A stretch of 64,000 nt of DNA from Saprospiraceae bacterium (GTDB lineage: Bacteria; Bacteroidota; Bacteroidia; Chitinophagales; Saprospiraceae), in contig JAHDHQ010000002.1 in NCBI GenBank assembly GCA_020631235.1, positions 20,336 through 84,335 of the forward strand, given 5' to 3'. Both the position numbers and the translations under genes were made by a program. Shown here piece after piece: positions 1 to 10,176 of this stretch. The number at the start of each line of letters is the position of its first letter. Within the stretch, counting starts at the first letter, position 1. The notes beneath the pieces are model-generated. The model was not told the origin of the DNA. It saw only the letters and a list, made by a program, of their open reading frames with translations, and did not search any database.

Positions 1-2083
1 CTTACCGTAAAATTTGGTGCAGTACCGCTGACTGTTCCTACATCACTGGTTAATTCATCAGCATTTGTGGTCGTTACTGTTATTGTATATGTTAAGTTGT
101 CTCCGTCACAGGCTCCATTAGCTACTATAGTTGGAATTGGATGGATTGTTCCTAAGGCTTCTTGTCTTGGGTCGCTCTCACAATCTTGGGCTGTATTATA
201 ACATACTACATAAAAACTTGTCGTCGCAGTTAGATTTACCATGTAGCTGGTTCCTGTATGTACCAAACTACCTCCTGTTAAGGCATCATACCATCTTACC
301 TCGTCACAATTAACACCACTCGTCGCGCTCAATGTTACATCTCCCGGACCACATCGCTCATCACCCGTAACGCTTGGACTTCCTGCAGGACAAGCACAAA
401 CTGGGCTAGATACTGTTTCGGATTCATAACACATGGTGGTTGTATTAGTTGCCATTAAATTTGCATCAGTTCCAACATTGATACCAGTTACTGTAAAGTT
501 TGGTGCAGAACCACTTACGGTTCCTACATCGCTGGTTAATTGATCAGCATCCGTAGTTGTTACTGTAATTGAGTATGTCAAATTACTTGCATCACAGCTC
601 CCATTTGCTGTAATGGATGGTATAGGGTAAATCATTCCTTCTACCGGTACTCTTGGCTCACTTTGACAGTCTTGAGCTGTATTGTAGCATACTAAGTAGA
701 AGGAAGTTGTTGTATTTAATGAAACAGTATAGTCTGTTCCTGTATTGACCATATTTCCACCATTTAAGGCATCATACCATCTTATTTCATCACAATTAGC
801 ACCAGTGCTTGCCATTAAAGTCAATTCTCCTGGACCACATCTTGAAGAACCCATACCATTGGGGCTTCCTGCAGGACAAGCACAAACAGGACTGGTAACA
901 CTTTCCATCACGCTACACATGGTTGTTGAATTGGTAACTGTTAAGTTGGCAGTTGTTCCAACGGTTATTCCTCCTATACTGAAATTAGGTGCCGTTCCAG
1001 AAACCATACCCACATCACTTGTCAACTGATCTGCATTTGTTGTTGTTACGCTTATTGTATAAGTCAAATTACTTGCATCGCAAGTTTCATTTGTAGTTAT
1101 TGTTGGTAATGGGTTAATTGTTCCAATCACTGCTTGCCTTGGGTCACTTTCACAATTTTGTGCAGTATTGTAACATACCGTATAAAAACTGGTAGTTGCA
1201 GATAGATTGACTGTATATATTGTTCCTGTATTTACCAAGCTACCTCCAGTTAAAGCGTTATACCATCTTATTTCATCGCAATTAACACCACTAGTTGCGT
1301 TCAATGTAACTTCACCTGATCCGCACCTTTCGTCACCTGTGACCGTTGGATTACCGGCTGGGCAGGCACACATTGGGCTGGCAACATTTTCACTATTTGA
1401 ACAAGTTGTTGTTGTATTAGAGGCAGTGATAACAGCTGGAGTCCCGACATTGATTCCACTTACTGTGAAATTGGGTGCATTACCACTAACTGTCCCTACA
1501 TTACTAGTTAATTGATTAGCGTTTGTTGTCACAACATTTATGGTGTAGGTCAAATTATCTGCATCACAAGCACCATTTGCTGAAATGGTTGGTATTGGAT
1601 TCAATGTTGCCATTACTTCTTGTCTTGGTTCACTCTCACAATTTTGTGCTGTATTATAACATACTACGTAATAGCTGATGGTTGAATTTATATTTGTAGT
1701 ATAGCTACTACCTGTATTAACCAAACTGCCACCAGACAAAGCAGTATACCATCTAATCTCATCACAATTAACACCACTAGTTGCGTTCAATGTGACTTCA
1801 CCAGGACCACACCTTTCGCCACCAGTAACCATAGGGCTACCGGCTGGACAGGCACACATTGGGCTGGCAACATTTTCACTCATAGAACAAGTAGTTGTTG
1901 TATTACTGGCAGTGATAACCGCTGGAGTACCGACATTGATGCCACTTACTGTGAAATTCGGCGCAGTGCCACTAACTGTCCCTACATTACTAGTCAATTG
2001 ATTAGCGTTTGTTGTTACAACATTTATGGTGTAGGTCAAATTATCTGCATCACAACTTGCATTTGCTACAGCAGTGGGTATAG
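1..2083 (-). repeat. 486-bp in-frame tandem repeats (four copies plus a partial)
   Basis: The same sequence recurs with a period of exactly 486 bp, for example the segments starting at 376, 862, 1348 and 1834, or TCTTGG at 165 and 651. Each unit codes for 162 residues, so the period keeps the frame. The copies at about 1270-1620 and 1756-2106 are very similar at the DNA level (roughly nine bases in ten by eye), including silent positions. This suggests recent duplication or gene conversion. The array continues past the left edge. Confidence 0.92.
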
Positions 2084-4955
2084 GGTTTATAATAGCCATT
2101 ACTTGTGTTCTTGAACTTTCACATCCATTCAATGAGCACTCTATATAATAGGACGTTGTGCTATTTATACTTGGTGTTGTATAGGATGTACCTGTTCCAA
2201 TCGGAGTTCCTCCACTTGCATTATTAAACCAAGTCAAAGTACCACCGGCACATCCACTTGCTGATATAGTAACAGAACCAGGCCCACATCTTCCATTGGA
2301 TCCTTCTGTCGGAGCGTTCGGAATCGGAATTACCGTAGCTATTACCTCCGTTCTATCACTAACACAAGCATTATCATCACATTCCACAAAGTAAGAAGTA
2401 GTACTGCTAATACTCGGGGTTGTAAAACTTGTTCCAGTCCCTATTGGACTACCGCCACTCGCTGTTGAATACCAGTTTAAAGTGCCAATTGCACATCCCG
2501 ATGCTGAAAGATTTACAGTCCCAGGACCACATCGACTATCCGGTGTGCCAGTTGGAGGATTGGGAGTTGTATTTGTTATTTCAATATCATCCATGCATCC
2601 TGCTAAGGAATATCTTAAGGTGTAGGTTCCATTTACCGTCATGTTGCTAACAACACCTGCATTAGTGATGGTAGCCGAAGCTGGATTACCAGCAAGCGCC
2701 GACCAAGTTCCTCCAGAAGGAGCGAAACCCGTTATAGTAGCTGAACTTGAACAAACCGAAAAGTCTTCACCTGCATAGGCTAATGCTGCTGTAGTAAATG
2801 TTGTTGTGCTTGTTCTAGTACAATTGTTATCTGTAACTATTACTTGCACTTCATACGTGGTATTTGGCATCAGTGCTCCTAAAGAATGAGGTCCAGACTC
2901 TAAAAACGAGGCTTCAAGGTCACCTGTACTTTGATTATAAAAATACCAAGAATATAATGCCGTAGCTGGCATTGAATTAAGATTTGTAATACTTGCTGTG
3001 GGGTTACAACTTGCAGCAACTGATATCATTGGATCTGGAAAAGGACAATTACAGTCTACCACTTCTATTTGGACTCGCTCTTTTGCGACACAGCCACCAA
3101 TATTAAATGCGTCTAATTGCATTTGATATAATCCAACAGTGCTTGCAGTCATAGTATGAGGTCCTGGGCCTACGAGTGATGAAGGATCAGGAGTCAAAGT
3201 AGAACCTGCTGGTTGAGAAGCTGGCTCCCAGGTATATGAATCAAAGCCTGAAGGAGCTGTAACAGTAAACGTTGTTCCCTCACAAACTAGTAAGGGAGCT
3301 ATTTCAAATTCAATATCAGGAAAAGCAGGTTGAGCTTGCATGTTCAATCTTCTTCCGCAGCCACCGAATAGAAGGTTAGTCCAGGTCATACCACTATATA
3401 ATCCTGCAAAACTATTCCCATAATATAATTGATCATTGCAAATCTGGGTACCATTTATGTCCGTCATCCAATGGTCTACATACTGAGTACCTGCTGGAAT
3501 TTCTATATCTATTAAACTTAGATCGTTATCAACTGTCACTTCACCCAAAAGCATTAAAGAAGCATCTCTAAACTGAAATGTATATGATTCCATTGGACAA
3601 TATAAGCTTGGGCCTGACTCTACTTGTAACAAACCCGGATAATTTCCGCATGGTGGGTACTGAAAGGTAAAGTTAGCTGTACCAACATTAAAGTAAACAC
3701 CACTATCAGTATCTTGACATGATCCAGTTATATCTTGAAAATCAATGAACAAGTTCATTGTCAAAAAGCTCTGGCCAAACAGATTCGGGGTGAAATTTAG
3801 GTACCATGAGCCAGCTCCATCATAAGTGATGTATGATGTTATATCTTGCGGTCCAAATATCCCGCTATTAAACTGATCAAAGTAATCAATAGTCGCTAGG
3901 TTCCAAATCATATCTGCTGGACCATCAGCAATTTTGAAGTTATTAATCGCTCCAGTTGCACAATCAACTACAGGTGGTCCTCCATTTTGATAGATAAAAG
4001 CAGCATAAGTAGTAATTCCTGCTCCTGCGCATGGTCCCGGAGTCGGTGGCGAGCAATCAGTAGTTGTTAATGAAATTGATTTCTGACATGTTTGTGCACC
4101 TGATGTTACATCAACTAATGCAAATCTTCCAGCAGCACCTGCTGGAATGGTCACGGTTACAGAAGGTCCGGTTGTGCTAGATGGCATTAGGCCTGGCGAA
4201 AATGTCCAAGAATAAGAAGTACCACCAAATGCATTTAAGCTTACTGTTTGTGCTGAAGAAATATTACAGGCATCAAAACCCGAGGCAGTGACACCTGCCC
4301 CTGGTAGACAAGTAACTTCAACCAAAAGCGAATTGGAAATAGAACAACCAGAACCTGAAGCTGTCACGTTTATATTTGTTGTGCCACTAGAAGAGAAGGT
4401 AATGGATTGTGAAGTCCCAGTTCCAACTGCTACACCATTAACTGACCAAGAATAAGTAGCAGATGCATTCGTGGGAGAAATAGTATATGTTGCACTGGAA
4501 TTAAGGTCTACAGAAGTAGGACCAGAAATGGTAAAAGGCATAATCGGACAACAATTAGCTAGGTATATAGTTACTGGTCTTGTTTCTGCAAAAATGCAAT
4601 TCGTTCCAACCAACCTAAGACATCTTCTCATCCCAATTTTCTCTTGTCCATCCATTTGTGCTTCTGTGAACATAAATGTATGGGTCGGTCCCATGCCTGT
4701 TACCATTGTGGTTGGAGAAACGGTGCTCCCATTTTCAAACCAATAGACAAAGACATATTCGTAAGGACCGCCGGATGGTGAAGAATTATCATAAAGTGGA
4801 ACTGTCAAGGTTCCGCAAGCGCTTAATGTTTGACTCAATTCCAATGAACTGGAGTTTAAGGAAATTGCTCCCCCATCTTCTTCACAAGCTTGAGCATTGG
4901 CAACTGAATAACTTGAAATAAATAGGAATAATACTAAATGGAATAAGTATTTCAT
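1..4955 (-). CDS. Giant secreted repeat adhesin, C-terminus beyond window edge
   Basis: Reading the minus strand from the ATG at 4955 gives one uninterrupted frame to the left edge (over 1650 residues, stop not in the window). It starts with a signal peptide (MKYLFHLVLFLFISSYSVANAQ). Next come PKD/Ig-like segments, a cysteine-containing region of about 500 residues, and two Ig-like domains of the CHU_C-associated type (RCGPG...NWYSTASGG...TSYFVEC). The visible part ends in a tandem array of 162-residue units, each pairing such a domain with a CDADNLTYTI-type domain through a CACPAG linker. Proteins like this in Bacteroidota are exported by T9SS and act as cell-surface adhesins or gliding/biofilm proteins; a sorting domain would be expected beyond the edge but is not seen. 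Exact function is unknown. The frame is supported at both ends: the start codon and the repeat motif SPMCACPAGNP lie in the same frame. Confidence 0.85.
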   Translation of the reverse strand, partial: MKYLFHLVLFLFISSYSVANAQACEEDGGAISLNSSSLELSQTLSACGTLTVPLYDNSSPSGGPYEYVFVYWFENGSTVSPTTMVTGMGPTHTFMFTEAQMDGQEKIGMRRCLRLVGTNCIFAETRPVTIYLANCCPIMPFTISGPTSVDLNSSATYTISPTNASATYSWSVNGVAVGTGTSQSITFSSSGTTNINVTASGSGCSISNSLLVEVTCLPGAGVTASGFDACNISSAQTVSLNAFGGTSYSWTFSPGLMPSSTTGPSVTVTIPAGAAGRFALVDVTSGAQTCQKSISLTTTDCSPPTPGPCAGAGITTYAAFIYQNGGPPVVDCATGAINNFKIADGPADMIWNLATIDYFDQFNSGIFGPQDITSYITYDGAGSWYLNFTPNLFGQSFLTMNLFIDFQDITGSCQDTDSGVYFNVGTANFTFQYPPCGNYPGLLQVESGPSLYCPMESYTFQFRDASLMLLGEVTVDNDLSLIDIEIPAGTQYVDHWMTDINGTQICNDQLYYGNSFAGLYSGMTWTNLLFGGCGRRLNMQAQPAFPDIEFEIAPLLVCEGTTFTVTAPSGFDSYTWEPASQPAGSTLTPDPSSLVGPGPHTMTASTVGLYQMQLDAFNIGGCVAKERVQIEVVDCNCPFPDPMISVAASCNPTASITNLNSMPATALYSWYFYNQSTGDLEASFLESGPHSLGALMPNTTYEVQVIVTDNNCTRTSTTTFTTAALAYAGEDFSVCSSSATITGFAPSGGTWSALAGNPASATITNAGVVSNMTVNGTYTLRYSLAGCMDDIEITNTTPNPPTGTPDSRCGPGTVNLSASGCAIGTLNWYSTASGGSPIGTGTSFTTPSISSTTSYFVECDDNACVSDRTEVIATVIPIPNAPTEGSNGRCGPGSVTISASGCAGGTLTWFNNASGGTPIGTGTSYTTPSINSTTSYYIECSLNGCESSRTQVMAIINPIPTAVANASCDADNLTYTINVVTTNANQLTSNVGTVSGTAPNFTVSGINVGTPAVITASNTTTTCSMSENVASPMCACPAGSPMVTGGERCGPGEVTLNATSGVNCDEIRWYTALSGGSLVNTGSSYTTNINSTISYYVVCYNTAQNCESEPRQEVMATLNPIPTISANGACDADNLTYTINVVTTNANQLTSNVGTVSGNAPNFTVSGINVGTPAVITASNTTTTCSNSENVASPMCACPAGNPTVTGDERCGSGEVTLNATSGVNCDEIRWYNALTGGSLVNTGTIYTVNLSATTSFYTVCYNTAQNCESDPRQAVIGTINPLPTITTNETCDASNLTYTISVTTTNADQLTSDVGMVSGTAPNFSIGGITVGTTANLTVTNSTTMCSVMESVTSPVCACPAGSPNGMGSSRCGPGELTLMASTGANCDEIRWYDALNGGNMVNTGTDYTVSLNTTTSFYLVCYNTAQDCQSEPRVPVEGMIYPIPSITANGSCDASNLTYSITVTTTDADQLTSDVGTVSGSAPNFTVTGINVGTDANLMATNTTTMCYESETVSSPVCACPAGSPSVTGDERCGPGDVTLSATSGVNCDEVRWYDALTGGSLVHTGTSYMVNLTATTSFYVVCYNTAQDCESDPRQEALGTIHPIPTIVANGACDGDNLTYTITVTTTNADELTSDVGTVSGTAPNFTV

Positions 4956-5425
4956 GATCTAAACATTAAGTGGTGGAACGTTTGTCCCCAAAACAGTAAT
5001 TTGTATTTTTTTGCTTCAATTTTAATGAAATAGGATTTCATTAAACCAAATATTACTGCCAGGGTCAACAACAATAGCGTGGTAAATTGTAAGTGGAATA
5101 TGCCTAATATACTCCTGTGTAGAAAGTACTTTACTTACAATTAAAAATAACAGAATGAAAAAACCCTAAATCAAGTTTGATTAGACTTTGAAGCAATCAG
5201 AGAAAAGTAAAAAGGGTACTTTACATCTATTAATTGCGTACGAATATAACATATTATAAATTAACATAATATAAAAACGACTTATTTATAGACATTAATG
5301 CTTCCTATCCTATCGTTTTGGTCCATTTTAATGACTAACTCACAGTATGCAGAATACTCGAGCATGTTAAGACTCTTGAATAGCTTAAACCTATTAATAG
5401 GGATCTGTAAATCTTGAATTTAAAA
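4956..5425. other. Gene-free stretch upstream of the adhesin gene
   Basis: This 470-bp stretch should hold the promoter of the adhesin gene read to the left. I found no clear Bacteroidota promoter. A 10-bp perfect inverted repeat (AATTGTAAGT at 5085-5094 and its complement at 5133-5142, 38 bp apart) could be an operator or a weak hairpin. I see no coding frame worth calling. Confidence 0.4.
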
Positions 5426-7318
5426 TTAGTCCTTCTGTATCTCTTGTTCTTCTTTTAAATACTTATCAAGGAATTGCAAAACCTGCCCATAAGCTTTTAT
5501 CTCATTCTCCTTTTTAATAAAGCCATGACCCTCATCTTCAAAGATTACATATTCTACAGGAACATCATTTTTCTTAATAGCTTCCACCATTTCATCTGAT
5601 TCTATTTGTAGTACTCTGGGATCATTAGCTCCTTGTAAAACCATTGTAGGTTTAGTGATGTTTTCTGCATGAAATAGTGGCGAAATGGCGTGCAATCTAA
5701 CTGAATCTTGTGTAAACGGATCGCCCAATTCTTTGTATAAAGCATTTCTAAATGACTCCCAAAATGGTGGAATGGATTTTAAAGTTCGTAGCCAATTTGT
5801 TACCCCAAAAATATTTACACCCGTCTTAAATTCGTCCGGAGTAAATGCTAATGCTGCCATGGTCATATATCCACCATAGCTACCACCTATAATCCCTATC
5901 TTTTCTCCATCTATGTAATCCTGACTTTGAAGCCATTTTTTACCCCAGATACAGTCTTTAAGATCCTTGTCTCCATGATTAAGATCATCCATTTTATAAA
6001 AGGTTTTCCCATAACCACTACTTCCTCGATTGTTAACTGCAAGAACGGCATAGCCATGATTAACTAAATATTGAATGAAAGACGAATAGCCGATTCTGGA
6101 TTGTCCTCCAGGACCTCCATGGACCCAGACAAGACCCGGCACTTTATCCTCTGAGGAAGCATTTTGTGGTTTGTAATAAATCGCTGGTATTTCTAAACCA
6201 TCGAAGGATTTATATCGAACAACCTCAGCGCTCACCAAATCTTCTGCATTAATCTCTGGACTAAGGGTATTGGTTAATTGTTTTAGGTCTTTGGTTTCAA
6301 GATTATAGACATACAAATTATTAGGTGCTTTAGAAGTACCTATGGTGAGTCTCATTAGTTTTTCACTTTCTGAAATTCTCACTGCTTTAATGTCTGCGTC
6401 AGGAACTTCAGGAAAATCTATTTGATTGCCTGTCTCAGTATCCAAAATAACCAGGTTGTTCTTTCCATCCTCATTAATACCTATGACACGATATTTTTCG
6501 TTTTCGCTGAGATAGCTATACATTACATCCCAGTTAGTCTCATAGATTAATTCCGATTTTCCTGTTTCAATATCATATTTATTTAGGTAAGAAAACTCTT
6601 TCCCAACATTTGTATCGTAATACAGAGTTTTGTTGTCTTTACTAAAACCAGCACTTCCATAAGAGCCTGGCTCCTTTGAGATTTCAATACGTTTTCCACT
6701 TATACGATTATCTAAGTATAACTTATTCTCACTAGTCGTTATAGTTTCCGTACTTATAAACCATTGTTCGTCATCTGAAATATCTGAAATATTTATTCCG
6801 TCCTTGTTTTCATATAACATTTCGGAAGTCCAGCTTTCGGTGTTCATTTTATACAAATCGAAATACTTCTCATCTCGTTTATTCGATGTATAATAGAAAG
6901 ATTTTTTGTCTTCACTCCATCCAAAGAAATTGGCTTTTTCGTTTTCTCCATCTGTTAAATCTTGCACTGTTCCATCAGATGAGAGGTGATAGATATGTGA
7001 TATTTCATTTCCACCTTTATCTGCGGAGTATAATAATTCGTCAGTGCCTGGCACATAATCTATCGCAAAGTATGCATCTTCTAAAGACTTTGTGATTTGC
7101 TTTCTTGTACCATCAGCAATATTAATTTCATAGACATTGAATATACCAGAATCATCGCTACTCACTAATAATTTAGCCTCATCATCAGAAAAAGCCCCAC
7201 CGCCTATTCTAGTATTTTTATAGAATTGTTCAATGCTGTATTTCTTAACAACTTTTGGTTCTGGAGCCTGACAGCTACTTATAATTAAAGCAAAAATGAG
7301 CAGAAGTGAATGTTTCAT
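5426..7318 (-). CDS. S9 family (prolyl oligopeptidase-type) peptidase, lipoprotein
   Basis: A 630-residue serine peptidase of the acylaminoacyl/dipeptidyl peptidase type, which trims peptides, often next to proline. The frame is open further upstream to 7399, but the start at 7318 gives a proper lipoprotein signal (MKHSLLLIFALIISSCQ, lipid-anchored at the Cys). This places it in the periplasm or outer membrane. Residues of about 30-380 form a TolB/WD-like beta-propeller (repeated DEAKLLVSSDDSG, ENEKYRVIGI type strands). The C-terminal alpha/beta-hydrolase has the HGGPGGQ oxyanion-region motif, nucleophile Ser480 in GGSYGGY, Asp566 in GANDPRV and His598 in DEGHGF, so the triad is complete. It appears to be a single-gene unit. 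Substrate is not known; general peptide scavenging is the likely role. Confidence 0.93.
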   Translation of the reverse strand: MKHSLLLIFALIISSCQAPEPKVVKKYSIEQFYKNTRIGGGAFSDDEAKLLVSSDDSGIFNVYEINIADGTRKQITKSLEDAYFAIDYVPGTDELLYSADKGGNEISHIYHLSSDGTVQDLTDGENEKANFFGWSEDKKSFYYTSNKRDEKYFDLYKMNTESWTSEMLYENKDGINISDISDDEQWFISTETITTSENKLYLDNRISGKRIEISKEPGSYGSAGFSKDNKTLYYDTNVGKEFSYLNKYDIETGKSELIYETNWDVMYSYLSENEKYRVIGINEDGKNNLVILDTETGNQIDFPEVPDADIKAVRISESEKLMRLTIGTSKAPNNLYVYNLETKDLKQLTNTLSPEINAEDLVSAEVVRYKSFDGLEIPAIYYKPQNASSEDKVPGLVWVHGGPGGQSRIGYSSFIQYLVNHGYAVLAVNNRGSSGYGKTFYKMDDLNHGDKDLKDCIWGKKWLQSQDYIDGEKIGIIGGSYGGYMTMAALAFTPDEFKTGVNIFGVTNWLRTLKSIPPFWESFRNALYKELGDPFTQDSVRLHAISPLFHAENITKPTMVLQGANDPRVLQIESDEMVEAIKKNDVPVEYVIFEDEGHGFIKKENEIKAYGQVLQFLDKYLKEEQEIQKD

Positions 7319-7786
7319 ATCTTCAACAAGTTGGTGATTAATACCTTTAAAATAATGAATGCATGGTAAGAATGGATTGATTTTCAAACTAATTGCCAAT
7401 TAAATGAAGATACTGACCAACTATCAAGTAAATCTCACCGAATATAAATTGCTCCTTCAAAATGTTTCTCGAAAGTCTAATTTAGTTAAACCGATTTTAC
7501 AATAAAATTCTCAAAAACATGATTTACGCATCTCTACTTGGGTGTGCCCATTCAGGCAAACACATATCTCAAACTCACTATCAATTGAGGCCATATTCAA
7601 ATATACTTCAGCCTCCTTTTTACTAATCAAATGTATATTGACTAGTCATAAATCTATCCATTTTTCTTAGTTGGATTTCTACGTATTTGTCTTTGCCTTA
7701 ACGCAAGTTGAGTCAACCTATTCATATCATTTTTTGAGAGTTAATCGAATAATTAAACAATAATTTATTCACTAAACATATTTATT
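7319..7786. other. Divergent upstream region, no supported gene
   Basis: This 468-bp region lies between the starts of the S9 peptidase (minus) and the SprB-repeat protein (plus) and must hold both promoters. A 27-codon minus-strand frame (7511-7594, from an internal ATG) reads like protein (DSEFEICVCLNGH) and could be a gene remnant, but nothing supports it as a gene. No promoter matching TTG / TAnnTTTG with correct spacing was clear. Confidence 0.35.
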
Positions 7787-10114
7787 ATGCAATTCAAAAC
7801 TTTACTCTTATTTCTAAGTTTAGCTTTCTTATCCAATGCAGTTAGTGCACAAATTGTGGATCCTGATGATGTTAAAGACATCAAATGTGGCAATATTGTA
7901 AATATTGAGCAAACATGTGATGAAAACGAAACTGTGACTATCACATTCCAAGTTTATAATAATTCAGGAGTTTCTGCTAATCTCATAACTGTTACAGATG
8001 GCATATCCTACACAGAGTCCTACATAACCAATTTAGCTAACATGTCCGTAAGTGATGTTACCTTTACGTACACAGGTGCTAGTATGGGTAGTGAACTATG
8101 CCTCACGATCTTACTTTACAATGGCGAGGGCGAATGTTGTCACCAAGAAATTTGTTTCGACATTATATCAAAATGCTGCAATCTCGAAAGCATGGCCTTT
8201 ACAACACCATCAAGTTGTACAAATCCAGATGGTACCGCAATAATTACAGTATATGGAGGCACTGAACCATATACAGGTACATTTGGTCCAAATGGTCACG
8301 CCATAAATTCTAACGGATTTGGGTTTATTTTCATTGCGGATTTAGCAGCAGGAGACTATGTATATACACTAACAGATGCAAACGGATGTACCGTTTCAGG
8401 ATCTTTTGTGGTAGACAACGGTGATAAACCAACCATCGATATTTCTACCACTCCTTCCGAATGTAATGAACCAACTGGAACCGCATTATTGACAATTTCA
8501 GGTGGAACAGGTCCATATAGTGGCAAATTTGGCCCAAATGGACATTTGATAAATTCCTATGGTTTAGGGTTTATTTCCATCACTGATTTAGCACCCGGAG
8601 AATATGTTTTTAATCTTATTGACGCAAATGGTTGTCCTGTCTCTGGTTCTTTTGTGATTGAAAACTTAGCAGGCATCGAACTTAGTCTCTCCACAACAGG
8701 AACAGCATGTGATGATGACACAGGAACTGTTAGCATGTATATTACCGGAGGTAATGGGCCATTTACGGGCAAATTTGGTCCTAATGGCCATAATATAAGT
8801 TCAAACTTTGGAGTAATATTCATCCCTAATTTAGCATTTGGAGTGTATGATTATACTCTAACCGATCAAGATGGTTGCACCATAACTGGCACTTTTGAGA
8901 TTGAGTATCTAGAATGTTGCTCTTCAGTGGAAACAACTGTAGCAAAGTGCATAAATAATGGTACTGCTGTTATTACTATTGTAGGTGCAGATGGACCATT
9001 TAGTGGAGGATATTCACCTAATGGAGCTTATCTAAGTTCACAAAATGGGACTATTACCATCACAGATTTAGCCCCAGGTGTTTACGAATATTATCTTTCA
9101 AATGATGATGGTTGTGAAACCACCGGAACTTTCGAGATTAAAGAAGAAACGGTCGAACTTCTCACTCAAATAAGTACAAGCAGTTCATTGTGCGTAAACG
9201 AAGGAACCGCAATTATCGAAGTTTCAGGAGGAACAAGTCCATACAAGCTCAGAATTAACTCGACTGGACAAGTCTATAATTCTGTAGGTGGTGCTTTTAA
9301 TATAACTAATCTAAGCGGCGGCTTCTATTCATTTACAATCACAGATGCAGATGGCTGTACTCATGATGGATCTTTTGAAATTATGTTTGGGGATAGTGAT
9401 TGTGATGACTTTGCCATAGAAGCATATGGCGAAATTGATGACCCTATCGGCTTGTTTACCGTTTACGAAGGCATTAGTGATGTAAATCAAGAAATTTTCT
9501 ATTGTTTCACCACTGACAATGTACCCGATCAGTTAATCATAACGGTGGATGGAGCAGTCGTTGTTGATTCCGGACCTTGGACTAGCCTTGACAAATGGTC
9601 AACCAATGATAACTGTCCAGATTCTCCAGATAATCAAGGAGAATTTAAGGGTTCATTTTTTGTTGAAGAATGTGATGAATTTAATATATCAGTCCATGGG
9701 GTGCCATGCGGCCTTCATAATGTAAGATGGTACTTACATGTTTCTTGTACTGAACCGAATTGTCAAAACGGGAATAATGGGGCAGGTGGTCTTACATCAG
9801 GTGAGATAAACTTAGATGTTAAAAATGAGGAATTAGATATTTTAAAACGTTCTACATCTAATCAATCAGAATCAGTAGAGATTTTTCCTAATCCAGTGCA
9901 AGATAACATGCATGTTATTCTTCCAGATAACGATGTTAAATATTCACATATTAAAATTCTAAGTACTTCTTCACATCAAATGATGGAAAAGAGAATAACA
10001 GAACATTCAAATATGGAAATAAACACTAGTACATTGCCAGCAGGAACTTATATACTAGTAATCACAAGTGAAAACAGAGACAGAGTAACAAAAAGGTTTG
10101 TAAAGCCTAATTAA
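7787..10114 (+). CDS. SprB-repeat surface protein with T9SS type A sorting domain
   Basis: A 775-residue secreted protein. After a signal peptide (MQFKTLLLFLSLAFLSNAVSAQ) and an N-terminal domain of about 100 residues with paired cysteines, there are five SprB-like repeats of about 80 residues. Typical elements are GTAIITVYGGTEPYTG, LAAGDYVYTLTDANGCT and GSFVV; the first three share FGPNGH. A cysteine-rich domain follows at about 540-670. The end is a T9SS type A sorting domain (VEIFPNPVQD ... LPAGTYILVI ... FVKPN), so the protein should cross the outer membrane through T9SS and be anchored or released at the surface. SprB repeats are known from the gliding adhesin of Flavobacterium; a role in adhesion or matrix is inferred. 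The gene has its own strong terminator directly downstream. Confidence 0.9.
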   Translation: MQFKTLLLFLSLAFLSNAVSAQIVDPDDVKDIKCGNIVNIEQTCDENETVTITFQVYNNSGVSANLITVTDGISYTESYITNLANMSVSDVTFTYTGASMGSELCLTILLYNGEGECCHQEICFDIISKCCNLESMAFTTPSSCTNPDGTAIITVYGGTEPYTGTFGPNGHAINSNGFGFIFIADLAAGDYVYTLTDANGCTVSGSFVVDNGDKPTIDISTTPSECNEPTGTALLTISGGTGPYSGKFGPNGHLINSYGLGFISITDLAPGEYVFNLIDANGCPVSGSFVIENLAGIELSLSTTGTACDDDTGTVSMYITGGNGPFTGKFGPNGHNISSNFGVIFIPNLAFGVYDYTLTDQDGCTITGTFEIEYLECCSSVETTVAKCINNGTAVITIVGADGPFSGGYSPNGAYLSSQNGTITITDLAPGVYEYYLSNDDGCETTGTFEIKEETVELLTQISTSSSLCVNEGTAIIEVSGGTSPYKLRINSTGQVYNSVGGAFNITNLSGGFYSFTITDADGCTHDGSFEIMFGDSDCDDFAIEAYGEIDDPIGLFTVYEGISDVNQEIFYCFTTDNVPDQLIITVDGAVVVDSGPWTSLDKWSTNDNCPDSPDNQGEFKGSFFVEECDEFNISVHGVPCGLHNVRWYLHVSCTEPNCQNGNNGAGGLTSGEINLDVKNEELDILKRSTSNQSESVEIFPNPVQDNMHVILPDNDVKYSHIKILSTSSHQMMEKRITEHSNMEINTSTLPAGTYILVITSENRDRVTKRFVKPN

Positions 10115-10123
10115 AAATCTTAA

Positions 10124-10164
10124 ATATTGGGCAAGGCTTTAGTACTTGCCCAATATATTTTTTT
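10124..10164 (+). terminator. Strong intrinsic terminator after the SprB-repeat gene
   Basis: A 12-bp perfect stem (10124-10135 with 10145-10156) with a 9-nt loop is followed by a T run. It ends the plus-strand gene. It also lies just beyond the end of the convergent small gene at 10177 and may serve both directions. Confidence 0.85.
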
Positions 10165-10176
10165 ATTAGTGATTCA

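Noticed and set aside
1-2083. CRISPR array as explanation of the regular repeats
   Set aside because: The period is 486 bp, the whole unit is repeated and it is translated in frame; CRISPR repeats are short with unique spacers.
131-4921. Several plus-strand open frames of 60-102 codons, some alike in sequence (745-1029, 1207-1515, 1792-2001)
   Set aside because: They are antisense to the repeat adhesin; they look alike only because the underlying DNA is a tandem repeat. The minus frame is continuous over the whole stretch and has a signal peptide and Ig-like motifs.
7511-7594. 27-codon minus-strand frame (MASIDSEFEICVCLNG...)
   Set aside because: Too short, no neighbour logic, and stops directly around it; noted only as a possible remnant in the intergenic entry.
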